A DNA stretch of 64,000 bases from Pyrenula massariospora (taxonomy: Eukaryota > Ascomycota > Eurotiomycetes > Pyrenulales > Pyrenulaceae). The position numbers and the translations under genes are program-made. A model generated the notes under the pieces. It saw only the letters and a program-made list of their open reading frames with translations. It was not told the DNA's origin and did not search any database. Location of the stretch: positions 62,001 through 126,000 of the forward strand of contig JAGFMI010000017.1 in NCBI GenBank assembly GCA_021030905.1, given 5' to 3'. Below, piece after piece: positions 44,406-56,297 of the stretch; the first letter of the stretch is position 1, and each line of letters begins with the position of its first letter.

Positions 44406-45677
44406 TTTGCTGGTCTCTGTACCTGTCGACTTCGCTTGGGTCCAGTGCTCCTCCAGCTGAAATATGCCACTTGGCTGTATCCACCAAATTCATTTGCACA
44501 GTTGGCACACAGCATGGGTGAGGGCACGTATACGCGCTGGCGTTCAATCTTACAGCATACAGTGCCTGATTGGCTGGGATAATTGTCGGTCAGCGCTTTT
44601 CGATGGTGCCTTCTGGTGCTGCCGACATTTTTGCAAGAGAATACTAATATGTATGTAGTGCACATGATGATCAGTGAGTCGATAAAATATGTGCGTGAAA
44701 TCGAGCCGGCTCGAAAAGAATTGCCAAGAAAGGGTGAAGAAGTTGGCGGACTGTACAGTAAAACCTGCGAAGACTTTAGTGATGATTATCCTCTCCATCC
44801 CTTGAGTAGTTCGAACCGTCTTGAAGAAGATTTCCATCGCCTTGGCAAATAGCAATGGTCATGTTGAGTACTACTAGGCGGCCTTAGATAGAGCTTTGTT
44901 GGATAGCAATGCTCACAATAAGTGAGCACATGTCCTTTCTTTCTTTTCAGGGACAAAATTCCCTAAAAACACGTGATTGACGCGCAGACAAAAGAACAAT
45001 ACAATGTGTTTGTGGTCTTCACCACCTTTGTCTTGGCAATCGACATGTCACCAGATGGAGTGATGTTATGCGTAGTGTTGTGAAACCATGAACGAAGCAT
45101 CACCGCTACTATGGGGCTCTCATTTACTACATTCCTAGTGGTCACTCACGATCGCACAAGCAAAATTGAAGCCACTATATTAGCTCAGCTATGATAGTGA
45201 TCAGTCTAATCTGCAATAGATTCCGTAAAGTCTTCTTAGGTGGCGCAAGAGCCGAAGCAATCAGGTGGCATTGGAACGGAGAAAATAGCTAAATCTACAG
45301 CTTTTTTTCAAGACTTCTCTGTCTTTTAAGTAGTTTTTACTCCTTGCACACTTCACCACTTTGCAGAAACGATGAATAGGCAGAGGAAGAATGGTGAACT
45401 AACAATAGAACATTATAAACGAATAAAAGCTTCCAACAGATATTTTTCATTCCTCAAATTGTATGGTCTATCGCATGATCTATCAAGTGATCTTAGAGAA
45501 ACTACGAAGGGCTGTCCAACAGCAACCTTGAAAGATCAGAAAGAATGCATTGGCATCCACCATTCAAGAACCGAAAGAACGTCAGCACATATCAGAACAC
45601 ACAAGAACCGAAAGTCAGCGCACACATCCTCACACTCACTCAACACAGACTTTGTTCACGCGTCACGCCTTGCCGTC
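44406..45677. other. Intergenic, nothing firm
   Basis: 1.3 kb. A minus frame (44381-44665) upstream of the repeat protein contains PMLCANCANEFGGYSQ and could be a missed upstream exon, but I see no supporting splice pair. The rest is AT-rich noise. Confidence 0.35.
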
Positions 45678-46535
45678 TTACGGCGATTCCTCCCCCTTAA
45701 CCCTCTTCCCTCCACCCTCCCCCTCCCCCTCATCTCCATCACCCTTCCTCTTCTCCCCCCTCGCAATCTCCAACAAAATCAGCGCCGCCCCGAGCCTCTC
45801 ATCCGCATCCTCCTTCTCTATCTGCATCGCACGGATCTTCTCGCCGCGGAGCTCTCTATTCCGTCGGGATAGAGGGGCGTTGGAGACGTGGATCGCGGAG
45901 TAGGCTGGTGGGGCGCTGAGGCGGCGTTGCGGGAGGGGGCGGTGAGATGGGGGCGGTGGGGATGGAGCTGGAGGTGGGACATGAGATGCTTTGGAAGGAC
46001 GAGGGCGAGGGTTTCTGCCGGGGATTGGTGCGGTAGGGGGTGGGGCGTGACTCTGCATGCGCGGACGGGGGTGAGTTTGGATTTGGAGGTTTGACTGAGT
46101 GGGTAAGAATGGGGGTGGCCCGGGTTGTGGTTGCGGAGGTTGAGGTATGTCTATGTGTCTGTGCTGTATAGCGGGTGCGTAGGGCACGTTGGCTGGCATT
46201 GGGTGATGGCTCATCATCTGCGGACCGGGACCAGCGAAAGTCTGAGGCTGGGGTGGCCCATAATGAGTGGTAGGCGGCTGCTGGGGATAGTAAGTCGCAG
46301 GCTGCTGCTGGGGATAAAGAGCGATAGGTGGCTGCTGGGGGTAATGAGTGATAGGTGGCTGTTGTAGATGCATTGGAAATGAGCCTCTTGGGCTAGGGAC
46401 ATGCTGAGTATGCTGACAGTACATTGGTGTTGTTGTTGTGTAGGGAATACCTCTGGAGGTAACACCATGCGTCTGTAGAACTGGCCGTACAGTCCTCCCA
46501 GGGTTCACGCCTCGAAAGTTTCGGTCTTGAGACAT
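45678..46535 (-). CDS. Pro/Gln-rich low-complexity protein
   Basis: About 285 aa from the ATG at 46535 (MSQDRNFRGVNPGRTVRPVL); the frame is open upstream but without an ATG. I do not recognise the family. The middle is dominated by Pro, Gln, His and Tyr, with several YPQQPP-type units. The C-terminal third has a short ordered-looking segment: PAYSAIHVSNAPLSRRNREL, RGEKIRAMQIEKEDADERLG and AALILLEIARGEKR, probably helical. The acidic tail with KRKGDGDEGEGE and GGKRVKGEE looks like a nuclear signal. The helical part is the piece most worth comparing with other fungi. A nuclear or RNA-related role is a guess. Confidence 0.5.
   Translation of the reverse strand: MSQDRNFRGVNPGRTVRPVLQTHGVTSRGIPYTTTTPMYCQHTQHVPSPRGSFPMHLQQPPITHYPQQPPIALYPQQQPATYYPQQPPTTHYGPPQPQTFAGPGPQMMSHHPMPANVPYAPAIQHRHIDIPQPPQPQPGPPPFLPTQSNLQIQTHPRPRMQSHAPPPTAPIPGRNPRPRPSKASHVPPPAPSPPPPSHRPLPQRRLSAPPAYSAIHVSNAPLSRRNRELRGEKIRAMQIEKEDADERLGAALILLEIARGEKRKGDGDEGEGEGGGKRVKGEESP
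46255..46375 (-). repeat. Imperfect short tandem repeats encoding YPQQPP units
   Basis: Four or so degenerate copies of a roughly 30-33-bp unit (ggctgctgggg-type core) within the Pro/Gln-rich coding region. Confidence 0.6.
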
Positions 46536-47316
46536 TATCGTTTCGCTCTCGTAGATTGCTTTCACTTGAAGGGTTTTGGGTCCAATGAATGAGACTGTGA
46601 TGAGAGCACATGGATGTGAGAACAATATATATATGAAACATACCTATGCCTATGACAACGAAAATAAGTATCATCCCAACCATCATAGATAACGATCGAC
46701 TGAAATGAATTCTAGAGTGCGTCTATGACTTTGCGTAGAGGTAACGCGCATTTCGTTGTTCATTGTTAAAGCTGGCTATTAACATAAAGCATTTGTTGCA
46801 AAACCCCTCAAAGGGACCTCCGAGCACTTTAAAGACTTAGAGCACTTCCTCAATGCCATTTTATGCTGTGAAGTGCGAAGCCTGATCAAGAATCGAAAGA
46901 CATGTCCGCAACGAGAGGACCTTTTGCTAAGAAGCTCAGGAGTCTGCTTGTAAGATACCGACTATGGAAGGTCTGGAATCCTAAGTTAGAGTAGTCGGCC
47001 AGTTACAACAACAATGAATGGGAGGCGCTAACAGAGACTGGAAGCAAGTTTTATTTTTAAGACAACTAGTGATCAAGTCCTATCAGGTAAGTAAAACTAG
47101 CTGACAACTTGAAAAAGTTGATTACCTCCTGTTGGAAAGTATAGCGCTCCGGGTTAGGTATACATACATAGTTAATAGAGAAGTAGAAATGGAAAACATG
47201 ATTCAAGGAACGCTTTTTTGTAATCTCTCTAATGCTCTAATTTTCTGTGATTTCGCTAGACAGCATCTGGGCGATTCTCTCTTTCCAGCCAGCCATAGCC
47301 AGTGTAGATTATCTAG
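46536..47316. other. Intergenic, AT-rich
   Basis: 780 bp containing the promoter of the Pro/Gln-rich gene and the 3' side of the transporter gene. No gene seen. Confidence 0.45.
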
Positions 47317-49136
47317 TCAAAAGTGAGTACATGTTCTCTTCAGAAGTTGAATACTCACAATGGGAAATGCAGTCAGCCCATACATGAGACCAAAAACCAA
47401 AGACATCGTGTTCCAACCATAATGATCCCGAAGTAAGCCTGATAGGAAAGCTCCCATGATAATGCCAAGCCCCTGAGCGGCACTTAGTAGCCCGTAGGCT
47501 TGTGCATATGCTGCTTTCTGTCGAAACGCGGTGGCATTTTTCTTTTCTTCAACATCTACCACGCTCCTGGCTTCAGACATGAGTGCAGGGAGCGACAGAC
47601 CGGCTGCTAATCCGATCAGAACAAGAAGAACGACGAGCGCCGAAACACAGGCAGGAGTATTTGCCGACACGAATCTTAGTGATATCAAAGCGGGACGTCC
47701 AACTAGGAACCCTGTTGAAGCAGGTATACGTGGTCCAATCTTGTCAGACAGTTGACCTAGATATGTGCCGTTAAGTATTAGCTTTCTATAGTACCCAAAG
47801 ACTTGAAATTCGGGAATATAACCTGCAAACGGTTCAATGAGAATAATCGAGCCAAGCAAGGGTAGATATATGATGCCGCTCTTAGTGGCAGACCATCCAA
47901 ACGTGTCATACACGAAGAGGGGAAGCACCTGTACTTGTTTAGTGCATTAAGTCAACACTGCTTGTAGGAGACTTACTGTATCATAAGCAACGGGTAGCGA
48001 CTGCTGCATCAGGGCACCCCATAGAGCCGCAAGCAGTCTCGGAGAGCGAAGTAATGTGATAAAATGAGGTAATCGGGAGTGCCATTCAGCGGCCATTTTA
48101 TGCTCCGAATCTTCGTCACTATCCCAGACAGGTGTTGATGAAGAGATTACTTTGTTGACAATTGTTTCCTCAGCGGGAAGTCTCTCCTCTTTTTGAGACG
48201 AAGTATCGAGTTTTGCATGGCTTCCAGGATTGAGAAGAACTGAATGCCGGCCTTGCTCTTTCTCCTTTTGAGTCTCTTCTCTTAACGAGATAAGGCTTGG
48301 CAGCCGCCATTGGGAAGCTTTGCTTGACTCAATCATGGTAAGTCGAAGTAAGATGTCGATACCGATGAAAGCAAAGGCAATAGCGTAGACTGAATAATAG
48401 CCTGACTTTTCGTAAATAACACCCCCGATAGCCGGCCCACTAAGAGATGCTAAAGGATTAGACATCGAAACAGTCCCCATTGCTCTTCCGATATTCACTT
48501 GACCAACAGTATCGACCATAACAACTACTCCAACTGTCAAACAATTGATCCTGAGAGGCCTTGAAGGATTCTCCCAATGACTAGAAGGTGAATGTTGGTG
48601 GCAAAGCAGAGCATGAATGTCGCGCCTAGGATCATGAAAAGCCCAGCAAGAAAGGTAGCACGACGGCCACCCCTTCGGTCGGCAAGCCATCCGAAAAGGG
48701 CTGATGCAAAAGGTCAGATTCCCAGTGCCCATCTTGTAGTGTAGAAGGTACAGACGTGATCCAATAGTCAAAGCAACCCCAGAAGCTCCAAGCAAAATCG
48801 AGTTCCAGGTTTGCACTACAATCCTTAGCATTCGTGGATACTCAACAGCTGGGTTATTACCAGAGTCTGCAGGAATGTGTACTCCCTGTGTTAGTGCGAA
48901 TGGAAAGACAGGAACGACCTGGATGAAGCCATCAGTGATACGAAAATGCTGGACCAAGGATCATACAAGGCCATAAAGAAGGACATCCTAATTTCATGTT
49001 AGTTTCGGATGTACCTCTTCAAGATCTTCCAACTACAAATCACGAAAGCGGCAGTTGATACAGTAACAGTGATGAATAGGACCGAAGATCTAATGTGCCA
49101 AAATGGCGGAGGCGTGGTAGACTGTGGTGTCTGCAT
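47317..49136 (-). pseudogene. MFS transporter (DHA1/vesicular amine-type) with one frameshift
   Basis: Eight pieces fit a fungal MFS drug or amine transporter: exons 49044-49136, 48967-48987 (21 nt), 48861-48918, 48756-48815, 47977-48700, 47823-47928 and 47317-47756, with introns of 45-66 nt. Joined text reads STAAF-DVLLYGL-VVPVFP, then VHIPADS-VQTWNSILLGA, LTIGS-PLFGWLADRRGGRR, QVNIGRAMGTVSMSNPLASL and AYDT-VLPLFVYDTFGWSA. In the long exon one base is missing near 48540: SGSIV should be followed by WTVGVVVMVDTV, but the frame instead reads a TGA stop. All other joins are intact, so the break is recent or is a sequencing error. The C-terminal end is uncertain because a GTGAGT donor sits close to the stop. 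A large acidic loop separates TM6 and TM7. Confidence 0.72.
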
Positions 49137-52100
49137 ATTATACTCTAGTAAAGACAAAAAGGATAATTCATTTGAAAAGGCACTCCTGAAGAATGGCTGT
49201 GGTATTGAAAGAGCAGGTGTCGCTGAAAAGGGCGCTCTTTTAGCACTTATAATAGATCGATGACACATGAGCCTGCTTTGGTAGCCTCAACTAGAATTGA
49301 TAAGCGTTAATCCCAATAATGGAAGGGCGTGGACGATTCATCCTTGGGAGATCAGGAATCTTGGGCCAATTTCCGAGCGCACCGAATGCATCGAGTAAAG
49401 CGATCTTTGTATGGACCTTCTATGATTTCTATCAGTATGAACTAATCAGTCCCTTCGTACAAATGCTCCATCTCGTGTAACAAGCCACGTAAGATTTCCA
49501 CTACTAGAAAGACTTCATATCTGGAATTTCGACAATGTTATTCTCATCACCTGTGCATTTGGCAATTATGCCCTTGAGTTTGAAAGAGATAATGAGCTCT
49601 CATAGAACGACGAACTTGGAAAGTCACGTTAATTACCAACTCAGCTCATCTCTAAAATATCTAAATGAATTCAACGAAATTGTACTTTACTTTCCCCTTT
49701 TTGAATTGAAGAAATATGAGAGTGGCACCGATGGTGGCTTTCATTGCTGAATCTCCGAAAATCCTCGCTCTGGTCAAATCGGGTCTTTGGGATCTGCTTA
49801 GGATTCCTAATGCCCCGTATTGCAGCCCTTTCGCAATCCTAAAACAGTGATGCCAATTCTGCCGCACTTGGCCGTGCTACTTCGCCGACGGAAATAAGGG
49901 ATGAGGATTTGACATCCTTGCTGTCGCTAGTGTGATACTGTAAGAAAGACTTAAAACAGTGGCCTTAAGAGGAGAAGGGAAAGTATAAGCATAGAAAATA
50001 CCATGATGTAACCCTCAAACATTCTTCAAGGCCCTGATTCTTTTCTGCATTACATGACCAGGTGTAACATGGTCCCGACGGGATTCGTAATCAAATGCAC
50101 AGGCTCATGGATCGATGGGGATGCCGGTAAAATCCTCGCAGTACCCCACAATTCGCACGCTGTTTCAGAACCTGTTCTACCTGCGGCTGCACGCATCACT
50201 GGTATGGGAGCAAAGGGACCAAACGCTAAACGGCTGCGAAAGTCATTAATCATCTCCACATCGCATTAAGAATTGACGGATTTCTTACTAACCAGTCCTA
50301 TGACTCCTCTTTGGAGTCTGGTTTGAAATATTTGGAGGTTCGCGTGAAATGAGACATGCCATTGGCGAAGGATGTAATTCCACGGTCCTTTAACCCTAGT
50401 AATTAGTGAAAAAAGGTGAAGCAACTCGGCTCTCGGTGTCATTTTTCGGAATCAATCTGTCTGGGAAACTTTGGAAGAAGGAAGGATTGTCGGACGCGAG
50501 TCATGTTGAAATTCTTCAAGCCAAAAGGGCGCAGATCGCACTTTGTAAGTTTATTGTAATATCTCAACAACCCACAAGGAATCTCTAAGGTTCGCTCTGA
50601 TCGACGGCAACTCGTTATAGCTCCAAAATTAACCTTGTTCTTCATCGAGCATGAAAAGCGGGTTTCTCATTAGACAGCAGCCAGAAAAAGAAGGATGGTA
50701 GTTGTTCTGGCTCCACCGGCACGTCAATATCGGACCGAGCTGACAGATACTTTTCGGTACGGATAGCGAGATCCCCCCGAAAGTGTGGAGTGATCTGAGA
50801 CAGATCTGCCCCAACTTGTGCAAAGCTAGCGCCTCATTAGCGTGAGGCTTAGTACTGTTACTTGCACTTTGATGGTGCATGGAGCAATTTCGCAGGATCG
50901 TTGAATCGGCATGCTGTCATACTGGACACGCAATACGTATGCATTGCTGTTATGCTGACGTTGAGAGTCGAGAGCGTGACATTGTAGTGCTAGGGGTTGT
51001 GCCTCATTGAACCGTGCCGGGATCTGTGCCTCACTAAATCGTGCCACCTCACTGTACCCACGGCATAGCGAGCATGGGTCGAAGGTGAATGTCCTCACTA
51101 CTAGGAGACGCTTTTACAATCACTTCCGTGGAAAAAGTCTTAATCTTGAAAGATTCTGCGCCGTAGGTGGCTAAGGGTTCGCAGCAAGGGGAGGGCCACA
51201 CGTGGATACTTTCCACCCGGCACGACCGGGTAAGCTACTGTCGCCACGAACTTTCAACGCTTGCATCTCGCCTTTTTCTAACCAAAATTTTATGCCGCAG
51301 ATTCGATCATCGAAAAGCCGTGATTGAGTGGTCCACTTGATGCATCCAAATTGTATCAGTACAGCTGATTTTAGAAAAGGGATTTAGAGACTTTTCTTTG
51401 CATAGTCGGTTGTAGGCACGTAGCTTTCTAATGGCGTACGTTGAACTTTGGCTTCTTCCTAAAATGGCAATCTTTTCCGCGCTTTTTTAACGCTGGATTT
51501 ACTTCGGCATATCTTTCATCCGGTCACAAATGCCCCAATTTTCTAATTAGTCTCCTATTGATCGGTGACACCTCGACTGACTAATGATCCAGGGTGACAC
51601 AGGCCATTGGAGGACTGATCAGAAAGTTTGATGTATTTAAGCGGGATGAGGGATGAAAATAAACGTTAGTAGATCAACCACCCCTATTTTGAATACCTGT
51701 TGAAATATGAGATCTCCGCTAAAGTCTAGAAATCATAACGGTGGGACTTCGCAACCTGGATATTCATCGACGAAAGGTGCGTTCGAAGAAGGTGGTCGAA
51801 CGTCTTCGTTTGTATCGTGGAAGTATTCTACTTTAAATGTAACGGTTGATTGCTTTCGTAAACCTGGAGAAATCGAATGAGAACGCCTCGTTACTACATG
51901 CGTAGAGAGGCATGAAAGCCGTGAATATATAGCGCATTGAATCTTTAATTTCTTATGTAACTATCCAGAATGATCCCTCATATGACGGTTATGATTTGAT
52001 CTTTGCTTTCATCGATGATCTGAAGGCCAAAATTTCCTATTGTTTGCAAGTTCGACTGAAGTTAACATGAATTGGTATGCTCACAGGTTGCGAGCGAACG

Positions 52101-54470
52101 CAAGCCCGGCAAGTGAATGTGAAATCCCTTTAATAGCTTAATACTGGGCTTTATGGTCATGCAAAGAAGAACAGACTAGGACCGGGTTTTCGTTTTGCTT
52201 ACATGTGCCATTGGTGTAGTCTTGAATTCCTTGCTATAGTTTTGAATATCTCAGATGATACATCCGACCATTGAAATGAGTGATTCCGCCCTGTAATTTC
52301 GACGATTGCTTGTCTGGATAGAAAGGCAACTTCTTTTTTCATTTACGGCCGTTGCTCATCGTTTCTGAGCCTGTACTCAACCCAGAGAGGGGCGAATCAG
52401 CTTCATGACTTACTGTGGCCCTGCTCAGAGCGCGCGAAAATCCTTTTTTACCGCCTACCCTTTCCGCTTTTGGTTTCTGGGGAAGGGGCTTCCCCATCAC
52501 TCCTTCAGGATGCAAAAAGTCTCCACTAAATAGACTAAGTCATGCCGTCGAAAATGATTTAAGCTTCCATCCTGATATTCCTTTGCCTTCTTCCTCCGGG
52601 GGTTCATGATGGAGCTTGGTCGGTTCTGGTGGGCCATCCTTTTGATCACATCAAGACACGACAGTAGAGTACAGACAAGACTGCTAGAAAGAGCGTGCTG
52701 GATGTGTTGAGGTGTAGGCTGACCTATCTATCCCGAACCGGGGTATTTTCACGTTCGAGGACCGTTTCGGGCTCGCTTGACGGCAGCAAGTGGTCTATGC
52801 AGGTGTCTCGGCGCTTCCGGTAGGCGCAGTACCCATTTATAGTGTTTACGTGGCGAGACTGCGGAGCGTCATGGACGATGATACCTTGAACACAGCATTT
52901 TTCTAGGTCTACCCTTGGTACTAACTTTTTCGTCCCCTTCAAAACAATGCGCCAGTTTAGAGGCAAAACTGCTCACGAGCCTAAGGAAGACACGAAAGCT
53001 TCGAGCGGTGTGGCAATATTGCGTAGCTGTTACACAAATGATGCGGCACTCTTGCAGTGTACAAACGGAGCTTCGTGAACTTTGTGAAATGTGTCCTTGA
53101 TGGCACCGCACATTGTACGACTTGAGGATCCTGCAAGAAGGAATCGCTTCGGAAATAAAAGATGGCGTCGGAGATTCTATGAACCTTTCAGCGCCGAGTG
53201 TCGCTGGTGCGAATTTCGGGGTTAGGATGTTGGGACTTTTATTCCAGCAGCTGTTGTGAAAAGTCGATTTCTGATCACTGAAGCCAAGCCAACGAAAAGC
53301 AGCAGGTCAAATCCGTGCGTACAAGGGTAAGAGAGGAATGAAAAGGTTGTTCTCAGGATGAGGCCCGCCTTACTGAGATCGAAACCAGTAAACCCGGCGG
53401 CAAATTTGGGGCATGAGAGCTTTCAAAGGCTTTTCAAGATTGAGACAAGCAGAAGAGAATGGTCTATGAGATGGATTTGAAATTAAACAGTAGCGTCTTA
53501 GGTTGATTAGGGCACGCTTCTTGATATACTTGAAATGTTCTGGGAACGTTCAACCCTTTGAATGATTTCTTTCCATATACAGTCTGAGATTCGTTGCTAG
53601 GGATTTAGAGATGCTCGAATCCCAAGCGGCCTAACTTGACGCAGAAATGGTCTGTAGAGCTGTAAGAAATCATGTTAGCCTCTCGATGCGGGATTTTGAT
53701 TATATCGCAATGATTGGACGAATAAAATTAAGCGAACTATAGCCATGCGCACTGATTGGTATCAACATGTTGGACAAATTATCGATCGTAACATGAACGA
53801 CGTCTAGGTATATTAGAACGACGCCGCGATAAAGGAGAAGCCCCCATGTCCGGTCAGCTTTGGAATTTAAAACTGATCCAGGGCGGTTATTTGTGAAGTT
53901 GAAGATCATGCGGCACTTTGACATGTGGAAACCTGCTCTAGACGAGATGGATGGCTAAGGATCGCTTGTGACTCCTGGAATGCCTCTAGGCGGGGGCCGG
54001 TTCATGACCTCACGCTCGCGAGAATCCTTCGGAGTTTTTAGACGTACAAGCTACGCGGTTAAAGGCTCCTGTGATCTCTTTCTGATGTTCTCAGCTACGT
54101 CTGATCAAAGTTCAAGTAGCCATCAAGTTGATGCATTCTTTGTTGACGGGTAAGTATCAGCTGGACTGAATTACGCAACCAAATGGCATAACAGCTTGCT
54201 CTCAAGTCCATATACGAATCTATTTCAAACAAATACTGACCCTGAACATGATGTTCGCATCCTGATCGACAAACTATGAATGACGATACCGACTACCTTC
54301 GGGAAGCAACGGTGTGCAGTTGCTCTGCCTGCTGATTCAGATTACTCATTCATGGTCAACGATAGCTACATCGTCACTGCCTATCCACCAATTCTACCCA
54401 TGCATAAGGTATGCTAACGGAGCCCACTCGCAGGTAATTCCAAGGAGTGAGTCGACGAAGGCAACGTTTA
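49137..54470. other. Gene desert
   Basis: 5.3 kb with no supported gene, no tRNA-like sequence and no clear repeats. Open frames are at most about 90 codons and of random composition. Base composition is moderately AT-rich. It may hold heavily eroded genes or transposon remains that cannot be recognised by eye. Confidence 0.45.
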
Positions 54471-54506
54471 TTCCTTACTAGTCGGTAATGGGCCACTTAT
54501 CCGCAG
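54471..54506 (+). repeat. Left terminal inverted repeat
   Basis: 36 bp ending ccacttatccgcag, pairing with 54901-54936. Confidence 0.9.
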
Positions 54507-54900
54507 CCCCTCTCTTTAACTACCTAATTATCCACCACCAATGTTTTATGTTGCTTGTTTCAACATTCATTTAAATCGCAGAAAGCTATATTATATATAA
54601 CGCATCTTTTTCTATATCGATTTCGCTTGTGGCGTTGTAAATTATTTAAAATATTATCTAAAACCTCGTCGAGGAAGATACAACTCTTAAAAGACCTACT
54701 ACGCGGTAAACTATATCGTATAGCTTTAAAACGCTGCGTAACAGCGTCAGAGGCTCTCGAAATAAAATTTTTTAATCTTAAACTTCTATTAAGCTTTTGA
54801 GATTTCAAAATACCTTAAATTATATTAAATAAGTTATAATTGACGATAATCGATGGTTGCGAAATTTTCAAAAATTTAAAGTTGCATAGTAGGTGGGGGA

Positions 54901-54936
54901 CTGCGGATAAGTGGCCCATTACCGACTAGTAAGGGA
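54901..54936 (-). repeat. Right terminal inverted repeat
   Basis: 36 bp beginning ctgcggataagtgg, the reverse complement of the left end apart from one base near the outer edge. Confidence 0.9.
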
Positions 54937-55661
54937 TAGTGGTGATAGAGGCGCTGGCGGAAATTGAATCTAAATCACCAACCTAAAGTTCCCTAACACT
55001 CCCCTTTAAGCGCTCCCGTCAACAACCAAAATTTCGCAATCATTCCAAAGCTCCATATCCAGCAGCACGCGGAAGCCACTGACTACCTACTGGTAGTGGC
55101 CAGCTATGACCACGCTTAGCAGCTACTCACCACCGACAACGACCGAAAGCCCCTTTCCGCCGACTTGGACGCTGATCTTCGAATGTCTGGATGGGAAGGA
55201 AAAATATCAACGCGTACATTATAAGCGCTCGGATGAGATGATCCAATTGTGTTATGTTAGTAGTGACTGTGCAATGTGAAGGGTAAGCTCATTCACCATT
55301 TTGAATTTCTCGGTTGTGTTTTTTGTTCCCCTCTTACGACCGCGCAAGGCGCCGCTTGTTCAGCAGCTTTGGCATGAGTATTATCTACAAAGACTATTGG
55401 CATCAAGAATGAGTAACAAGCTTGAAGAACGAGATACTTCTGGAGCTAAATGACGTTTAACGATGATTTCCAATTTCTATGTTCCTATTACACGAAAAGT
55501 TCAAACAACCCCCTTAACCGCCAGAGAAGCACTACTCCATTTCTTCTGCCAGCACCAGCATGATCTTTGACAACAAAAGTCCCTACTTTGGCTATACGCC
55601 GATCCCTTTTCAATCTTTCTCGTCACCAAAAATGCCTGCCGACCTCTACTCGACAGAAACG
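54937..55661. other. Intergenic, nothing recognised
   Basis: 725 bp between the transposon and the Cys-rich gene. Confidence 0.5.
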
Positions 55662-56297
55662 TCAACACACCAAAATGGCCACAATGACTCCCGCCAGAGC
55701 ACCAACACCGGCCCAAACATTCCCTCCGCACCTCTTTGCAGCAGCCAGAACTGTCAAATCCACCGTTGGCGTTGGACGAACAGCACCCGCCCTCCCCACC
55801 GAGCCCGTAGACCGCGTAGACCCACCTGATCCCGTCCCAGCAACCTCCGCAACGTTCCTCCCATTCCTACTCGCCCCAGCAGCACACTCCCCATCATCCC
55901 CTTCCTCCTCCTGCTCCTGCTCCTGCCCATCATCGTTCTCCGTGATACCATCCATAGTCCCCGCTGGCAATGCGGACCGTGCAACGGACTCTGCTGAATC
56001 AGGCACCACGCCGGGGAGAACCTGCCCGCGGCATTCCTCCGGGAGACGCGCGGCGAAGATCTGTTGCTCTCGCGGGGGGCATTGGTTTTTCACGCAGGGG
56101 AGGAGGCGGTGTGGTGGCATTAGGGCTGAGCAGAGGGATTCGTATTCTAGGGTTGGGTCGGTGAGGTTGGTAGTCTCGGGGTGGTGGAGGGTGAGGCAGC
56201 AGTCGAGGCAGGGGGTGGAGGGGTCTATTGCTGCAGTGCTTGGGAGGAGGAGGTTTAAGGTGAAGAGGACGGGGAGGAAGATGTAGTAGTAGAGCAT
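55662..56297 (-). CDS. Secreted Cys-rich protein with GPI-type tail
   Basis: 211 aa from the ATG at 56297, which puts a signal peptide first (MLYYYIFLPVLFTLNLLLPS). The mature N-terminal part has seven cysteines between residues 30 and 89 (PCLDCCLTLHHP, SLCSALMPPHRLLPC, KNQCPPREQQIFAARLPEEC). This resembles small fungal extracellular CFEM-like domains but does not fit the eight-Cys CFEM pattern exactly. An acidic Gln/Glu spacer (about 120-140) and a Gly/Ser/Thr-rich stalk follow, ending in a hydrophobic tail (GGNVWAGVGALAGVIVAILV), consistent with a GPI anchor. The frame extends upstream without an ATG. A 239-codon frame on the opposite strand (55567-56286) is an antisense shadow. Likely a cell-surface protein; function unknown. 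Confidence 0.65.
   Translation of the reverse strand: MLYYYIFLPVLFTLNLLLPSTAAIDPSTPCLDCCLTLHHPETTNLTDPTLEYESLCSALMPPHRLLPCVKNQCPPREQQIFAARLPEECRGQVLPGVVPDSAESVARSALPAGTMDGITENDDGQEQEQEEEGDDGECAAGASRNGRNVAEVAGTGSGGSTRSTGSVGRAGAVRPTPTVDLTVLAAAKRCGGNVWAGVGALAGVIVAILVC

Larger units (their letters stand above)
54471..54936. mobile_element. Non-autonomous TA-flanked inverted-repeat DNA transposon (MITE-like)
   Basis: A 466-bp element. A 36-bp terminal inverted repeat at 54471-54506 (begins ttccttactagtcggtaatg) matches the reverse complement of 54901-54936 with one mismatch seen. The dinucleotide ta flanks both ends (54469-54470 and 54937-54938), the target duplication typical of Tc1/mariner/pogo-type transposons such as fungal Fot1. 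The interior is very AT-rich and TpA-rich, consistent with repeat-induced point mutation. It has no intact transposase; short frames on both strands (for example 54560-54808, minus) could be remnants. Family placement is inference from the ends and the TA flanks. Confidence 0.85.

Noticed and set aside
45372-45872. Plus frame of 166 codons
   Set aside because: Overlaps the end of the Pro/Gln-rich gene and has no motif.
55567-56286. 239-codon plus frame opposite the Cys-rich gene
   Set aside because: No signal or motif; the minus strand has a signal peptide, Cys pattern and anchor tail.
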